61,127 bases of DNA from Streptococcus ovuberis (GCF_012396585.1 NZ_JAAXPR010000013.1:1-61127), one strand, 5' to 3'. Shown: positions 35,446 through 48,053, numbered from the stretch's first letter. Translations and numbers: made by a program. The notes: a model not told the origin generated them from the letters alone.

Positions 35446-36492
35446 TTACAGTTTATCCGCTTTTAAAGCCTTGACGAGACCTGGCGTCATTCGTCTGGTA
35501 CTACGGATTGCTTTGATGCCATGTTCTTGCAAGAAGGTAATAGGAAACTGGTTGTCTGAAAAGGTCGCGAAACATTCTAGCACCATCTCCTGTCTCTCCG
35601 CACGGAGCTCAACTACCCGGCAAGCATAGCGCAAGCAGCGATAAGGCGCTGTCAAGTAGATGTAGACCTTATGTCCAACACCGATTCCCTTTTTCTGGGG
35701 CCAGGACACAAAACGGTTTGCTGAAAATTCCTGGTCAATATCATATAACTTAGGATTGGCAGGAATCAGCCAGTAGCCATCCGCTACCTCTGTTTGCCCC
35801 TTGCCTTGGGCAACCAACTGACGACTATCAGCCACCAAGGCAAACAGTTCCTCATCTGGTACCTCATCGTTCAAGACCACCGTCACCCAGTGAGTCTTGT
35901 TCATGTGGTAGCTAGGATAAATGCCAGGCTTAGCCAGTAAGCGTTCCTTATCTTCTGGATGGATTTTGAGATTGAGCACTTCAACAGTTGCGTCCAACTG
36001 GTCCTTCGAATAGGTTTCCGGTCCCAAGTCCAATTTCCCGAAGGGCATGGCCATGGCAAGCGCATACCATTTCTGATTGGCTGGGTGACGAAAGGTGAAA
36101 ATCCCCTTAAATCGCCCAAATTCCTCTGGCGAATCATTATAGCTTGCAGATAGGTGAGCCTCTAAGCGCTGTCCTTGAGGAGAGTGAAGGGCGTTTTCCT
36201 GGCAACAAGCCCCTGCAATCCGCTCTAAAAGTTCCTGATAAGCTTCACGAACCTGCCCAACAAAAGCTCCCACCTGGTTGGTCCGAAATGCAGTATATTC
36301 TTCGTCTAGATCTGTATCAATCAATTGACCAGATAACTGTCCTTGCTCTGTTATTTGTATGTGCGCCTCAAACTGGCCCTCTAAGATACGTTCTCGGTAG
36401 CAATACTGTGTTGATCTTTTTTCAAAACCAAAGGCTAATAACTGAGCCTTGTCAAAGGTTTTAGCTTGAAAAATCTGTTCTTCTAAAACCAT
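35446..36492 (-). CDS. MmcQ/YjbR domain protein with C-terminal EVE/PUA-like region
   Basis: A 348-residue protein with three parts. Residues 1-130 are not recognised. Residues about 130-235 form a YjbR/MmcQ domain (LNLKIHPEDKERLLAKPGIY, PSYHMNKTHWVTVVLN). Residues about 245-348 (GYWLIPANPKLYDIDQ, then KVYIYLTAPYRCLRYACRVV) resemble an EVE/PUA-like fold that in other proteins reads modified bases. It starts 2 bp after the asnA stop, so it is likely coexpressed. Function unknown. Confidence 0.7.
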   Translation of the reverse strand: MVLEEQIFQAKTFDKAQLLAFGFEKRSTQYCYRERILEGQFEAHIQITEQGQLSGQLIDTDLDEEYTAFRTNQVGAFVGQVREAYQELLERIAGACCQENALHSPQGQRLEAHLSASYNDSPEEFGRFKGIFTFRHPANQKWYALAMAMPFGKLDLGPETYSKDQLDATVEVLNLKIHPEDKERLLAKPGIYPSYHMNKTHWVTVVLNDEVPDEELFALVADSRQLVAQGKGQTEVADGYWLIPANPKLYDIDQEFSANRFVSWPQKKGIGVGHKVYIYLTAPYRCLRYACRVVELRAERQEMVLECFATFSDNQFPITFLQEHGIKAIRSTRRMTPGLVKALKADKL

Positions 36493-36494
36493 CT

Positions 36495-37487
36495 CTATAA
36501 AATATTATCAAACTCTTGACGCACAGCAGTCGGCCAAACACTGGATTGGACTTCACCGATATGTTTTTTACGAAGTAAGAACATAGCTAGACGAGATTGG
36601 CCGATACCACCTCCGATGGATAGAGGAAATTCTCCCTTTAAGAGCGATTGATGCCAGTCAAAGTTCAACCGTTCGATATCACCTGTCAGTAAACATTGAT
36701 GGCGCAAAGCGTCCTGATCAACTCGAATGCCCATAGAAGATAATTCAAAGGCGGTTCCAAGTTCTTCGTTCCAAACCAAAATATCCCCATTTAAGCCTTT
36801 GTAACCTGCTTCAGACGGCGTCGTCCAGTCATCGTAGTCAGGCGCTCGGCCATCATGAGGTTTACCATCTGCTAACTCTCCTCCAATCCCAATCAAAAAG
36901 ACAGCACCATGCTCTTTAGCAATAGCATTTTCCCGTTCCTTGCTGGTCAAGTCCGGATAGCGCGTCACTAAATCTTCTGTATGGACAAACGTAATCTGCT
37001 TGGGAAGGACCGACTCGATGTCATAGCGAGCTTCAACGGCTAACTCCGTTAAGCGAATAGCCTTGTAAATCTGTTCTACGGTTTCTTTGAGGTAAGCCAA
37101 ATTTCTTCGCCCTGTTGGAATGACCTTTTCCCAGTCCCACTGATCCACATAGACCGAATGCGTCGGATCTAGTGAATCTTCATCAGGTCGAAGAGCCTTC
37201 ATGTGAACAAAGAGACCTTCCCCTTCATTGAATCCGAATCGTGCCAATGTATGGCGTTTCCACTTGGCCAAAGAGTGCACAACCTCATAAACCGCGTCAG
37301 GAATCAGTTTGACATGGACGGTCACAGCATTTTCTACCCCAGATAGATTATCCTGCATACCATCGCCAACTCGGCTAAGAATCGGTCCCTGCACCTCAAC
37401 GATATCCAACTTATCAATCAAGTACTGGGTAAAGGTATTTTTAACAAATGAAATTTCTTCTTGCTGATCAATAAAACTTTTTTTCAT
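36495..37487 (-). CDS. asnA: Aspartate-ammonia ligase (asparagine synthetase A)
   Basis: A 330-residue class-II synthetase-like enzyme that makes asparagine from aspartate and ammonia. Recognisable stretches are [33 protein letters not shown] and [16 protein letters not shown] near the C-terminus. The start at 37487 ([19 protein letters not shown]) follows GAAAGG and matches the family; a longer frame to 37568 covers the upstream terminator. An extended -10 (TGGTACAAT) lies about 30 bp upstream. Confidence 0.96.
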   Translation of the reverse strand: MKKSFIDQQEEISFVKNTFTQYLIDKLDIVEVQGPILSRVGDGMQDNLSGVENAVTVHVKLIPDAVYEVVHSLAKWKRHTLARFGFNEGEGLFVHMKALRPDEDSLDPTHSVYVDQWDWEKVIPTGRRNLAYLKETVEQIYKAIRLTELAVEARYDIESVLPKQITFVHTEDLVTRYPDLTSKERENAIAKEHGAVFLIGIGGELADGKPHDGRAPDYDDWTTPSEAGYKGLNGDILVWNEELGTAFELSSMGIRVDQDALRHQCLLTGDIERLNFDWHQSLLKGEFPLSIGGGIGQSRLAMFLLRKKHIGEVQSSVWPTAVRQEFDNIL

Positions 37488-37530
37488 AGGTAGCCTTTCA
37501 AAAATAGATAGACCTATTGTACCACTTTTC

Positions 37531-37574
37531 AAAAAAAAAGAAAGATGAAACCAGCTGATGAGGCTCATTTCATC
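37531..37574 (-). terminator. Terminator of the 118-aa membrane protein gene
   Basis: On the minus strand GATGAAA pairs with TTTCATC and is followed by TTTCTTTTTTTTT. It lies about 40 bp past the stop codon of the gene at 37615. Confidence 0.75.
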
Positions 37575-37614
37575 ATTTTTCTTACTTAAATGCCCCTAAA
37601 ATCCCTAATCCTTT

Positions 37615-37971
37615 TTAAAGCTGTTGCCAAACTTTCGCTTTGTAAATCAACCAAACAACAATAGCCAACAGGGCAAGCAAAAAAACAAACCTGATCAAGC
37701 GCGATAACCATCGCCAGAGGATTATAAGGATCAGGCTAGCTACCAACCAGGCCCAAGAGGAAGTCTTTAAGAAGGTTTCAAAGGCTAAAAAACTGTTGTT
37801 AGTCAAGCTTTTTAACCAATCTGGTGCATAGAGTGCATATTTTTCGGCAATCCCTGAAGTCTCTAAAAGATTTGAAACGGTAACTCTCAGCCAGATAAAG
37901 AGGCTACTGTTGAGCAAGAGCAACAGTAGCTGCTGTGGATAAAGATGCGCTAAATAACGTAAGGTTTTCAT
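37615..37971 (-). CDS. Hypothetical membrane protein, 118 aa
   Basis: Two or three hydrophobic segments are visible: about 12-30 (PQQLLLLLLNSSLFIWLRV) and a pair near 72-110 (WAWLVASLILIILWRW, FVFLLALLAIVVWLIY). The middle loop is polar. AAGGAG precedes the ATG. No family was recognised. It has its own terminator. Confidence 0.7.
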   Translation of the reverse strand: MKTLRYLAHLYPQQLLLLLLNSSLFIWLRVTVSNLLETSGIAEKYALYAPDWLKSLTNNSFLAFETFLKTSSWAWLVASLILIILWRWLSRLIRFVFLLALLAIVVWLIYKAKVWQQL

Positions 37972-38208
37972 GAGGTATCTCCTTAAGCGATTAGTTGGGG
38001 TAACATAGGTGTGGCTACACTGCTTTCCTCATCAAGGTTAAACGTAGCCCTACAATCACAGCTTACATCTTAAACCACCAATCTCAAAAAAATCTTAAAA
38101 TCTCTATCCACGAATCATCTCCTGAATACGGCACCTGGCTTGTTCAAGGAAGCAAGGGGTTACCGTAAGCCTCATCAGCGAACAACCTAGGAATGAAAGC
38201 TCTTCAGC

Positions 38209-38988
38209 TTAAGATAGCCGTTCTTCCTTGACATAGTTAATCGGAAGACGCTCCAAGAACACATTCAATTGCTGTTCCCAGTAATACCATTCATGGCGAC
38301 CCGGCGAAGTCCGATAATCAATCTCTAAGCCCAATGCCCGTAAATCCTTGACCGCCTTTTGATTGGTCTCAAAGAGAAAATCCTGCTCACCACACCAAGC
38401 ATATAACTGGGTCTTTCGGTCAAAATGTTTAGCTGCAACCAGAAGGTTATTATCACTGGCTTCAAAGATGTCATCCTGACCAAAAATCCCTCTCCAGTAG
38501 GCCATTTCTTTCTCGCTCTCTCCCCGTAGACTAACGTCAAATCCTAAAGCACCTGAAAATGAACCCGCATAAGCAAAGCGATTGGTCAAAAAAGCCAATT
38601 TAAACGCACCATAACCTCCCATAGACAAACCTGCAATAAAGGTCTTCTCACGTTTTTGCGTCATCTGAGGAAAGAAACGTTTCAAAATCTGAGGCAACTC
38701 TTCAGCAATGGCATCGTAGTAATTTACCCCATATGTGGTATTGGTATAGAAACCATTTTCCGTATTAGGCATCACAACAATCAAGTTGGTTTTTCGAACC
38801 AGCCGTTCCAAGTTAGTCCGAGACCGCCACGACTGGTGGTTCCCTCCCATACCATGCAAGAGATAGAGCACTGGGATGTCGGTATCTGCCTCCCCTACCT
38901 CAAGATAATCCCTATCTGGGTAAATCACACTGACCTGACGATACTGTCCCAGCACTTTAGACGAATACTCTATTTCAAAAACAGCCAC
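38209..38988 (-). CDS. Esterase of the EstA/FrmB type
   Basis: A 259-residue alpha/beta hydrolase. It uses a GTG start at 38988, chosen because AGGAGG lies 8 nt upstream; the in-frame ATG at 39051 has no such site. The nucleophile Ser is in [15 protein letters not shown], the oxyanion region is [12 protein letters not shown] and the catalytic His is in [11 protein letters not shown]. It resembles tributyrin esterase EstA of streptococci and lactococci. No signal peptide, so it is probably intracellular. Confidence 0.9.
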   Translation of the reverse strand: MAVFEIEYSSKVLGQYRQVSVIYPDRDYLEVGEADTDIPVLYLLHGMGGNHQSWRSRTNLERLVRKTNLIVVMPNTENGFYTNTTYGVNYYDAIAEELPQILKRFFPQMTQKREKTFIAGLSMGGYGAFKLAFLTNRFAYAGSFSGALGFDVSLRGESEKEMAYWRGIFGQDDIFEASDNNLLVAAKHFDRKTQLYAWCGEQDFLFETNQKAVKDLRALGLEIDYRTSPGRHEWYYWEQQLNVFLERLPINYVKEERLS

Positions 38989-39192
38989 AACTCTTTCCTC
39001 CTTCAAAACTATGGATAAACGGAGAACCTGTATCCTAAAGTAACACGTCAAACAGAAGAATAGAAAGCACGGCTTCTATGAAGGCCTTTCTAAACGCCAC
39101 CTCAACCCTCTAAGCTTAGGCTGATCTCAGAAAAAGCCCTCAATCTCTTCAACATTCGTTGCTACTTTTATGAATCCAGGTCCTTTTAATCG

Positions 39193-40857
39193 CTAGCGAA
39201 CTTCCATCAATACAGGCAGTACGGCTGGCCTACGCTTGGTCTGATCAAAGAGGTATTTACTCAGTTCATCACGAACCAAGTTTTTCAACTCTGCCCATTC
39301 AAACTGATCTTTGGTCAAGTAATCTTCCACGGAACGGTTGGCCAATTCAGCCGCCTCACTCAAAATATCCTTGCTTTTTTTCACGTAGACAAAGCCTCGT
39401 GTGTGTACTTTGGCCTTTGCAATGAGTTTCTTCTGCTTACGGTTAACGGTCATTGCTACAATAAAAATCCCGTCCTCAGACAGAATCTTACGATCCCGGA
39501 GAACAACATCGCCCAAATCCCCAATAGCCTGGCCATCCAGTAAGATATCTCCCGTCGGTACTGATCCGCTGTGCAAGAAGTCGCCCGCCTCATACACCAT
39601 GACATCCCCACGTTTCATGATGAGAATATTTTCAGGCAAAATGCCCACTTCTTGCGCTGCATCTGCATGGGCAGCCAATTGGCGGTACTCGCCTTGGATC
39701 GGGAAGAGGAATTTCGGTTTCAGAATATTGATCATCATTTGTAGATCACGGAAATTGGCATGACCTGATACGCGCAAATTGTTAGTGATAGATTTGACCT
39801 CACCACCTGCCTTATAGATTAGGTTTTCTACCCGGGCAACAAAGGCTTCCTTGGCTACTGTCGGTGTCGTTGCAATAAAGACCGTATCTCCATCTTTTAT
39901 GCTGATATAACGATGACGGCCAACAGCCATCTTGCGGAGTCCTTCCAAAGGCTCACCGATGCGCCCAGTCTCTAAAATCACTAGCTCATAATCCGCAAAG
40001 CGACTGAGATCTTTGGGTTTAATAATCAGACGCTCGTTTGAAATCTTAAGTTTGTTAAGTTTCATCGCTGTGCGCACAATGTTTTCCACATCATGCCCCG
40101 TCAAAAGCACCCGTCTGCCAGTCACATCAGCGGCATCAAAAATCTGCTGAATTCGTGACAGATTGCTGGCAACCGCCGCAACAATCACACGTCCCTGGCA
40201 ATCACCGATGACATTGATCACCTCATCTGCCACTTCGCGCTCGCTAGCAATCTGAATTTTACTGTCAGCATTGGCAGAATCACTGAGAAGGGCTAAAACA
40301 CCTTCACGGCCAATTTCAGCCAGACGTGCCAAATCCGTCTGATAATCTTCAGTCGCTGCCTGATCAAACTTAAAATCTCCGGTGTAAACAATATTACCAG
40401 CTGGTGTTTTAAAGACCAGACCCAGACTTTCTGCAATCGAGTGGGTAGTCCTAAAGAAGGATACCTCTGTCACTCCAAAATCAATCTCCGTCTCTGCATT
40501 GATGACATGAAAGTCATTAAAGGACTTGGTCGGGGCATAATCTTTGACCACTAACTTAGCCAATTCAATCGTTAACTCCGAACCAAAGACAGGCACCTTG
40601 ACTTTGGCCAACAAATAAGGTAAGGCTCCAATCGCATCCGCATGCCCGTGGGTCAGAAAGACCCCTGCCACTCGGTCCTTATTTTCTTGGAGATAGTCCA
40701 TATTGGGAATAACCAAATCTACCCCAAGCTGATCGTTTTCAGGGTACTTGAGCCCCGCATCCATAACGAAAATTGTCTCTTCAATCTCTGCCAAATAAAG
40801 GTTCTTGCCATTCTCGCGAACCCCACCCAGCGCCATAATTTTAATCTGTTGCTGCAT
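39193..40857 (-). CDS. rnjB: Ribonuclease J2
   Basis: A 554-residue metallo-beta-lactamase/beta-CASP nuclease. The metal motif reads THGHADAIGALPYLL (residues 69-83) rather than the HxHxDH of RNase J1, so one ligand is replaced; this is the usual RNase J2 pattern. The beta-CASP region has LTGHDVENIVRTAMKL, and VSGHANFRDLQMMI is the later motif. J2 forms a complex with RNase J1 in mRNA turnover. It has a long leader of about 270 nt. Confidence 0.93.
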   Translation of the reverse strand: MQQQIKIMALGGVRENGKNLYLAEIEETIFVMDAGLKYPENDQLGVDLVIPNMDYLQENKDRVAGVFLTHGHADAIGALPYLLAKVKVPVFGSELTIELAKLVVKDYAPTKSFNDFHVINAETEIDFGVTEVSFFRTTHSIAESLGLVFKTPAGNIVYTGDFKFDQAATEDYQTDLARLAEIGREGVLALLSDSANADSKIQIASEREVADEVINVIGDCQGRVIVAAVASNLSRIQQIFDAADVTGRRVLLTGHDVENIVRTAMKLNKLKISNERLIIKPKDLSRFADYELVILETGRIGEPLEGLRKMAVGRHRYISIKDGDTVFIATTPTVAKEAFVARVENLIYKAGGEVKSITNNLRVSGHANFRDLQMMINILKPKFLFPIQGEYRQLAAHADAAQEVGILPENILIMKRGDVMVYEAGDFLHSGSVPTGDILLDGQAIGDLGDVVLRDRKILSEDGIFIVAMTVNRKQKKLIAKAKVHTRGFVYVKKSKDILSEAAELANRSVEDYLTKDQFEWAELKNLVRDELSKYLFDQTKRRPAVLPVLMEVR

Positions 40858-41193
40858 TGTTTCTCCTTTTTCATCCTTAACTGTCTGAAAAAGCTAGGGC
40901 TAGTGCTTGCTTTAGCCTTTCTTCCTCTTAACTCTATCAGACCTGTCCTTGTTTTTTTATCACGGTCCTCGGTCGCCAACGGTTTGACCAAGTCGCTAAC
41001 AGTCTAATCCCTTCAAACGCAAGATGAAAACCAACTGAAACGGCCTAGTCTAGACATTTCCTAGAGCTGTTGTTTCTCAGTATTCTTCATTCAATCGCCG
41101 AGGGACGCTGGCAAGCTCTCCTTGCCTATCTCTACTATTATACCTTATTTTTGGGCTAAAAACAAAAATGGAGAGTTGTCAAAAAAATCTCAG
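40858..41193 (-). other. Long 5' leader of rnjB
   Basis: No gene. A TATAAT at 41142-41137 would place transcription start about 270 nt before the rnjB ATG. The leader has several potential stems but no recognised riboswitch class. Confidence 0.4.
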
Positions 41194-41222
41194 AAAAAAC
41201 TAGCCCACATAGGACTAGTTTT
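41194..41222 (-). terminator. Terminator after the truncated EIIC gene
   Basis: AAAACTAG pairs with CTAGTTTT and a run of T follows on the minus strand, 14 bp past the stop codon. Confidence 0.8.
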
Positions 41223-41235
41223 GGTGAATGGTCGT

Positions 41236-42336
41236 TTAAATAGACACAGAATCAGTAATCGTTCCTTGTTCTTCCGCATACAATTTTTTATCGTAAGCAC
41301 GAATGAATGGGTAATAGACAAAGAAGGCTGCTAGCGCACAGATGATGGCTACTGGGACAGCTTTAATATCTGCTGTTCCTAAGAATGCTCCAATACCAAC
41401 TGGTGTTGGCCACGGCACTTGGGCAATAACCGGACGAATCAAGCCCATCGCATTGACAAAGTAATAAATTGTCGCAGATGTCATTGGCGCTAAGATAAAT
41501 GGAATAGCCAGCGCTGGGTTATAAATGATTGGAATACCAAAGATCAACGGTTCGTTGATGTTAAAGATACCTGGTACCAATGAGGCTTTACCAATAGCAC
41601 TCAACTGCTCAGACTTAGCACGTGTTGCTAGCCAAATACAAAGCCCTAGAGTTGCCCCTGAACCACCAGCAATGACAAACATGTTAGACCACTCACCAGC
41701 AACTGCAAAATTGGCCCCCGCAGCGTTTTCAGCCATATTTGCTAAAGCAATTGGGTTAACAAAGGCAAAGACGATATTAGCACCGTGAATACCAACTACC
41801 CAGAGCAACTGCGTCAACAGGTAAATGATCATGATACCGATCCATGAATTAGTCAACCCTGATACAAAACTAAATGGAATAGCAATTACTTTGAAAATGT
41901 CTGTTCCCATAGCGATGAGGACACCATTGAGAATCAAAACAAAGAAAGCTGTTACGAAACTTGGAATCAAAGCTGTAAAACCACGAGAAACTCCTTCTGG
42001 AACGGCTTCTGGCATCTTGATAACCCAGTTGTTTTTCACACAAAGACGGTAGAGCAATACCGCTACAACTGCCATGATAATCGCCGTAAAGATCCCAGTC
42101 GTCCCAAAACGTGACACACCGTTCCCCATTGCCCAACCATCAACAACAACCGCGCCTTCTTCTAAGTTTTGAATGGCCTTCATCACACCACCATCAAAAA
42201 TCAACTGAGGCACTGCCATGATAAAGGCAAATAGCGACAGCAAGGCACCGTTAATCGGTGTCAAATTCAATCCTTCTTCATCGGCATAGATTTTAGTTAA
42301 CTCGTAACCCAAAGCCAAACAGAAGTAAAGCGACAA
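41236..42336 (-). pseudogene. PTS lactose/cellobiose EIIC, 5'-truncated
   Basis: The 366 residues match the CelB-type EIIC permease (GALLSLFAFIMAVPQLIFDG, LWVVGIHGANIVFAFVNPI, IFNINEPLIFGIPIIYNPAL), including the conserved GIHG and NEP motifs. About 70-80 N-terminal residues, including the first membrane helices, are missing: the frame runs into IS110-associated sequence near 42340-42360 and only a TTG can start it. It is almost certainly inactive. The associated EIIA/EIIB genes are not in the window. Confidence 0.8.
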
Positions 42337-42355
42337 ACATACTAAGATTAGTAGT

Positions 42356-42510
42356 GAAGAAATCTCCGACGGGAGAAAGTACTCACTGCTTTTCCTTTGT
42401 GATAACGTAGAGGTGGCTTGTAAAGTCGTAGGGCTCTATGGCGCTTGACGTCGCGTATGGAAAATGAAATCACTAAAACAAGGAATCATTCAAGACAAAG
42501 AGGTAATATC
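42356..42510 (+). other. 5' non-coding end of the second IS110 element
   Basis: About 150 bp between the truncated EIIC gene and the broken transposase start, with AAAGAGG before the ATG. By analogy with other IS110 elements this would hold the bridge-RNA gene. The boundary is approximate. Confidence 0.3.
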
Positions 42511-43713
42511 ATGCGTGCAGTATTTGGAATTGATGTGAGTAAGGCAATTCAGAGGTGGCTATTGTGGTCAATGGTGAGAAGGTTCATGGCTACACCATGC
42601 CTAATGATTCTATAGGATTCCATCGGCTACTTGGTGACTTGAAAACCTTCCACAAGCTAGAGATTGTCTTCGAGGCGACTGGCGTTTATTCTCGTCGTCT
42701 TCAAGCTTTTCTCGAGGACAATGGCTATGCTTATACACGACTCAATCCCTTAGAAGCCAAGAAACAACTGGACAGCTTGCGTGTCCGTAAAACAGATAAA
42801 ATCGATGCTGAAAAACTGGCGCAGTCCCAGTTTATCCTCAATCGCAAAACAACCTACGTTCAGGAGGAAGTCTATCAAAATTTGCGTGATCTCAGCCGTT
42901 TCTATCAACATCTGACTGAGGATATCGTGTGCGCTAAAAATCGTTTGCACAAGGTTTTACAGGTTACTTTTCCAGAATTGGAAAATTTCTTGTCTGCCTC
43001 AACTGGGGAACAGTACTGGAACTTGGTGATTGCTTTCCCATCTAAAGAATTTGTATTACATTTAACTCAAAGTCAATTGAATAATAGTATTCGTCAATCT
43101 ACGACCAAACGCATTTCTGACAAGCGAGCTACCTATCTGGCTGACAAACTCAAAGAACTGGCTAAACAAAGCTATTGTGCGGTCAAGAAAACCTCTCCAA
43201 TACTTGAAGAGGTCCGTTACTATGCAAAAGAACTGCTTAGACTATCTGACCGTCGGAAAGCTGTTTTAGATGACAGGGTCAAACTGGCTCAGTCATTACC
43301 AGAATACGAGATTCTCCTCTCCATACCTGGTATCGCAGAAACGACAGCTACAGCTATCATTGGCGAATTGGGAGACATTCGCCGGTTTCGATCTGCCAAT
43401 CAAATCAATGCTTTTATCGGCATTGACTTGGGGCACTATGAGTCTGGGAACTTCCTTGCCAAGGAACGTATCACCAAAAGAGGCAATCCTTATGCCAGAA
43501 AAGATTCTCTTCAAGTGTATTCACAACATCGCTTCTGCCAGCCACACCAAGCCTTGCCATATCGCTGATTTTTACGAGAAACGAAAAAGACAATCGCAAA
43601 CAGCTTCAACGAAACCGCACACGATTGCCGCCATACATCGCCTCATCAGGACAATGTATTACCTTATGACGCATAACAAGCTTTACGACTACACTTTAGC
43701 CAAAAGTCAGTAA
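42511..43713 (+). pseudogene. IS110-family transposase with two frameshifts
   Basis: Starts MRAVFGIDVSK at 42511. One base is missing near 42543 (the frame needs VSK-GNSEVAIVV), and one extra A occurs in the run near 43498, after KRGNPYARK, so the final segment KILFKCIHNIASASHTKP is read in a third frame. Catalytic landmarks remain: GIDVS, FEATGVY, RKTDKIDAE and SIPGIAETTATAIIGELG. It is of a different IS110 subgroup from the intact copy at 9579-10742. It interrupts or abuts the PTS EIIC gene. Confidence 0.88.
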
Positions 43714-43922
43714 AGTCATCTATGCTCTATCATTGTAGCACCTTGTTTCAAAAAATGCTAGATAAGGGGCTCCTTTTGTATGCACTTTTTAAACCAAACT
43801 TTGAACCAAAATAAAATAATTTCCTTGTTTTGCCTACTGGGCTCAAATTTTTTTCGTCAAATACCTTGATAGACTTGACAAATGGTAGAAAAAGCCAATA
43901 AAAATTAGAACGATTCTTACCT

Positions 43923-44807
43923 TTATAAGATAATGATGTCAAACTCTTTACTACTCGTTTGACTCGGTTCAACTATTTCTAGCTGGCGTTTTTGGTGGAA
44001 GTGATCACCTTCCTCAAGAGACGTCGACAGACCACTCCAGGGTTCAAGGGCAATAAATGGACCTTTATTGGTTGCTGACCAAATGATAAGATTTGAAAAA
44101 TCAGCAAAATCCACTCTCAGACCCTTATGACTTTTTCTAGATTTGAGGCCGACACTACGAGAAATCAGTTGGTCTAGCGTAATCGCATCATGACTAAATA
44201 AATCGTAATCTAAATCTAAAATCTTTTGTCCATTCAAAAATGGTGTACGATCGTTTACATCCAACAAACCAGTTTCTGGAAAGCTCCGTGGAACGGTACA
44301 GGTTTCATCAGTCTCGAACTCAAGGTAGTAATCTTCATAAGATTCCCCCTCCAGTAGAGGACAATTGAAACCAGGATGACCACCGATAAAATAAGGCAAT
44401 TCCTTCTCTGTTTCATGATTGATTACCTGATAAGTTATCCTAATCGTTTTTCCAATTAAGGTATAAGTAATCTTCAATTCAAACCGATAAGGGTATTGTG
44501 CCAACATCTCATCAGTTGCTTGAATAGCAAATGTTACCTGATTCTCCTTTTGTTCTACCAATTCAAAGGCACACTTTCGAACGAGACCATGACGTGGCAT
44601 AAAACCAACTTCATTATCGCTGTAGATGGCTCTGTCATTTCGTAAACTACCACAAATCGGGAACAGCACAGGTGCCTGCCCACTCCAATAAGTGGCATCT
44701 CCCTGCCAAAGGTATTCGATACCGTCTTTATCTTTGATTGACGAAAGAGCTCCGCCCAAAGTTGAAAATTCAACCGTCAGCTCATCATTTTTTAATTGAA
44801 TAACCAT
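43923..44807 (-). CDS. lacX: LacX, aldose 1-epimerase-like protein
   Basis: A 294-residue mutarotase-fold protein: VLFPICGSLRND, MPRHGLVRKCAF, and YFIGGHPGFNCPL carrying the second His, with a catalytic Glu in IALEPWSG. LacX ends streptococcal lac operons and is thought to act on galactose anomers, though this is not proven. ATG 44807 is 7 nt from GGAGG; the ATG one codon earlier (44810) is closer. It is the last gene of the lac operon. Confidence 0.9.
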   Translation of the reverse strand: MVIQLKNDELTVEFSTLGGALSSIKDKDGIEYLWQGDATYWSGQAPVLFPICGSLRNDRAIYSDNEVGFMPRHGLVRKCAFELVEQKENQVTFAIQATDEMLAQYPYRFELKITYTLIGKTIRITYQVINHETEKELPYFIGGHPGFNCPLLEGESYEDYYLEFETDETCTVPRSFPETGLLDVNDRTPFLNGQKILDLDYDLFSHDAITLDQLISRSVGLKSRKSHKGLRVDFADFSNLIIWSATNKGPFIALEPWSGLSTSLEEGDHFHQKRQLEIVEPSQTSSKEFDIIIL

Positions 44808-44870
44808 CATCTATCCTCCACGCAGAAGAGGGAGAGGCTTTAAGTAAGACCCTCCCGTCAAAAATATCCC

Positions 44871-46289
<1,419 letters not shown>

Positions 46290-46352
46290 CTAAAACTAGT
46301 TCTTCTAAGCAAATAGAAGGCTGAGTTCCCCCAACCTTCCATGTTTTCTTAT

Positions 46353-48053
46353 TTAATTTTCAAATTGTTGCTTAACAAATTCAAGTGAACCTTGACCATC
46401 ACGAGTTAAACCAATGTATTGAGCACCTTCAGTCTTAGCCAATTTAATACCAAGTTTATCCGTTTCAATTTTGATATCTTCATAGTTAGAGGCAACCTGA
46501 GGAGCAAGAATAACCAATTGGTATTGTGGCAAGATTTCACGGTGAGCACCGTAGCTGCCAGCAGCTGCAGTTACTGGAACACCATATTCTTTAGCTGCTT
46601 TATTCAAGGCATTAGCCAGGAGACCACTGGTGCCACCACCTGCACAAAGGACGAGGACATTGGTTTGCTCAGTGATTGCTGTTTCAGATGTTTTTTCTGT
46701 CACACCAGCTTTTTCAAGAATGGCATCCGCTTTAGCTGTATTAAAGTTCGCCGCAACTTTTTCTTTCAAGCTATCATTGCTGGTACCAGCCGCTTCCTCT
46801 GCTAAAATTTGGTCATCATACACTTTCAAGAACGGATAGTAGATAGCAACATCAACAACAATAAGCAACGCTGCAAGAACAAACGACAGGGCTGCAAACT
46901 GTGTTCCCATGATAATACCCAGCGGTCCTGGAGTTGTCCAAGGAAGGTTCACAGAGAAACTGTTCATGCCTAAGGTATCAACGAAGAACTTGAAGATCCA
47001 AACGTTTACAATTGGTGTCAAGATAAATGGCACAAAGAAAATTGGGTTAAGAACAAGAGGTGCACCAAACAAAATGGGTTCGTTAACACCGAAGAACGTC
47101 GGAACAACTGAGGCGCGTCCAATGGCCTGATTTCGTTTGGATTTTGTCAACCACATGAACATGAATGGGACTACCAAGGTTGCACCTGTACCACCCATGG
47201 TCACGATAAACATTTGTGTCCCTGAAGTCAACACTTTGTCGGCATGCTGACCTGCTTGGAGCAATTGCAAGTTGGTTTCAATGTTAGCATAGGTAATGGC
47301 TGCAATCGCTGGTTCAACAATTGATGGACCATGGATACCAACAAACCAGAAGAGAGCATAAGCACCAAAGATAATGGTAATACCAAGGTAACCATCTGCT
47401 GCTGTAAAGAGCGGGGCAAGTAGCGTACCAATAACTTCAGCAACGCTGGTTCCAATGGTATTGCGGGCAAGCAAATCTAAACCATAGAGCGCAAAGATTG
47501 AAAAAGAGAATGGGAACAAGTCTTTAAAGACCTGAGAGATGTTCGGTGGAACCTCTGCAGGCATGCGAATGGTGACATTGTTTTTCACACAGACCTTATA
47601 GATGTTAACGGTGATAAAAGCCGCCAGAAAGGCAGAAAGCAAACCCTTCGTACCCAAAAAGCCATTAGCAAAACCACCCTCGATAGAATCAGAAGCTAGC
47701 AACAAAAAGCCTGTAATTGATGCCAACATGGTAGACATGTAGTTAATCTGATTGGTACTTTCCAAATCACGGTTAACAGAATCTGTCAATGATTTCGCTG
47801 TTGTTCCAGCAACCAGCAAAGCAACAACACCCATCGTATAGCCATAAGGTTTCATCAGCATGCTGACAACATCATCGCTCCATGTAAAACCGAAAATGTT
47901 TGGAACAAAAGCGATCAACAGGAAAATACTAGAGAAAAGAATAACTGGCATGCTGGCGATAAAGCCATCACGAATAGCACGGAGATAAATGTTCCGTGAA
48001 ATTTTCTCAAATAACGGTTTTTGTTTTTCTAACGCGTTAATCAAAGCATTCAT
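46353..48053 (-). CDS. lacE: Lactose PTS EIICB
   Basis: A 566-residue fusion of the membrane channel EIIC (1-430, with [12 protein letters not shown] and [17 protein letters not shown]) and cytoplasmic EIIB (about 465-566) with the phosphocysteine in [16 protein letters not shown]. It imports lactose as lactose-6-phosphate. Its ATG overlaps the lacF stop by one base (TAATG). Confidence 0.97.
   Translation of the reverse strand: MNALINALEKQKPLFEKISRNIYLRAIRDGFIASMPVILFSSIFLLIAFVPNIFGFTWSDDVVSMLMKPYGYTMGVVALLVAGTTAKSLTDSVNRDLESTNQINYMSTMLASITGFLLLASDSIEGGFANGFLGTKGLLSAFLAAFITVNIYKVCVKNNVTIRMPAEVPPNISQVFKDLFPFSFSIFALYGLDLLARNTIGTSVAEVIGTLLAPLFTAADGYLGITIIFGAYALFWFVGIHGPSIVEPAIAAITYANIETNLQLLQAGQHADKVLTSGTQMFIVTMGGTGATLVVPFMFMWLTKSKRNQAIGRASVVPTFFGVNEPILFGAPLVLNPIFFVPFILTPIVNVWIFKFFVDTLGMNSFSVNLPWTTPGPLGIIMGTQFAALSFVLAALLIVVDVAIYYPFLKVYDDQILAEEAAGTSNDSLKEKVAANFNTAKADAILEKAGVTEKTSETAITEQTNVLVLCAGGGTSGLLANALNKAAKEYGVPVTAAAGSYGAHREILPQYQLVILAPQVASNYEDIKIETDKLGIKLAKTEGAQYIGLTRDGQGSLEFVKQQFEN

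Noticed and set aside
39193..40857. Inactivating mutation in RNase J metal site
   Set aside because: The altered HGHAD motif is the normal pattern of RNase J2, not a defect.
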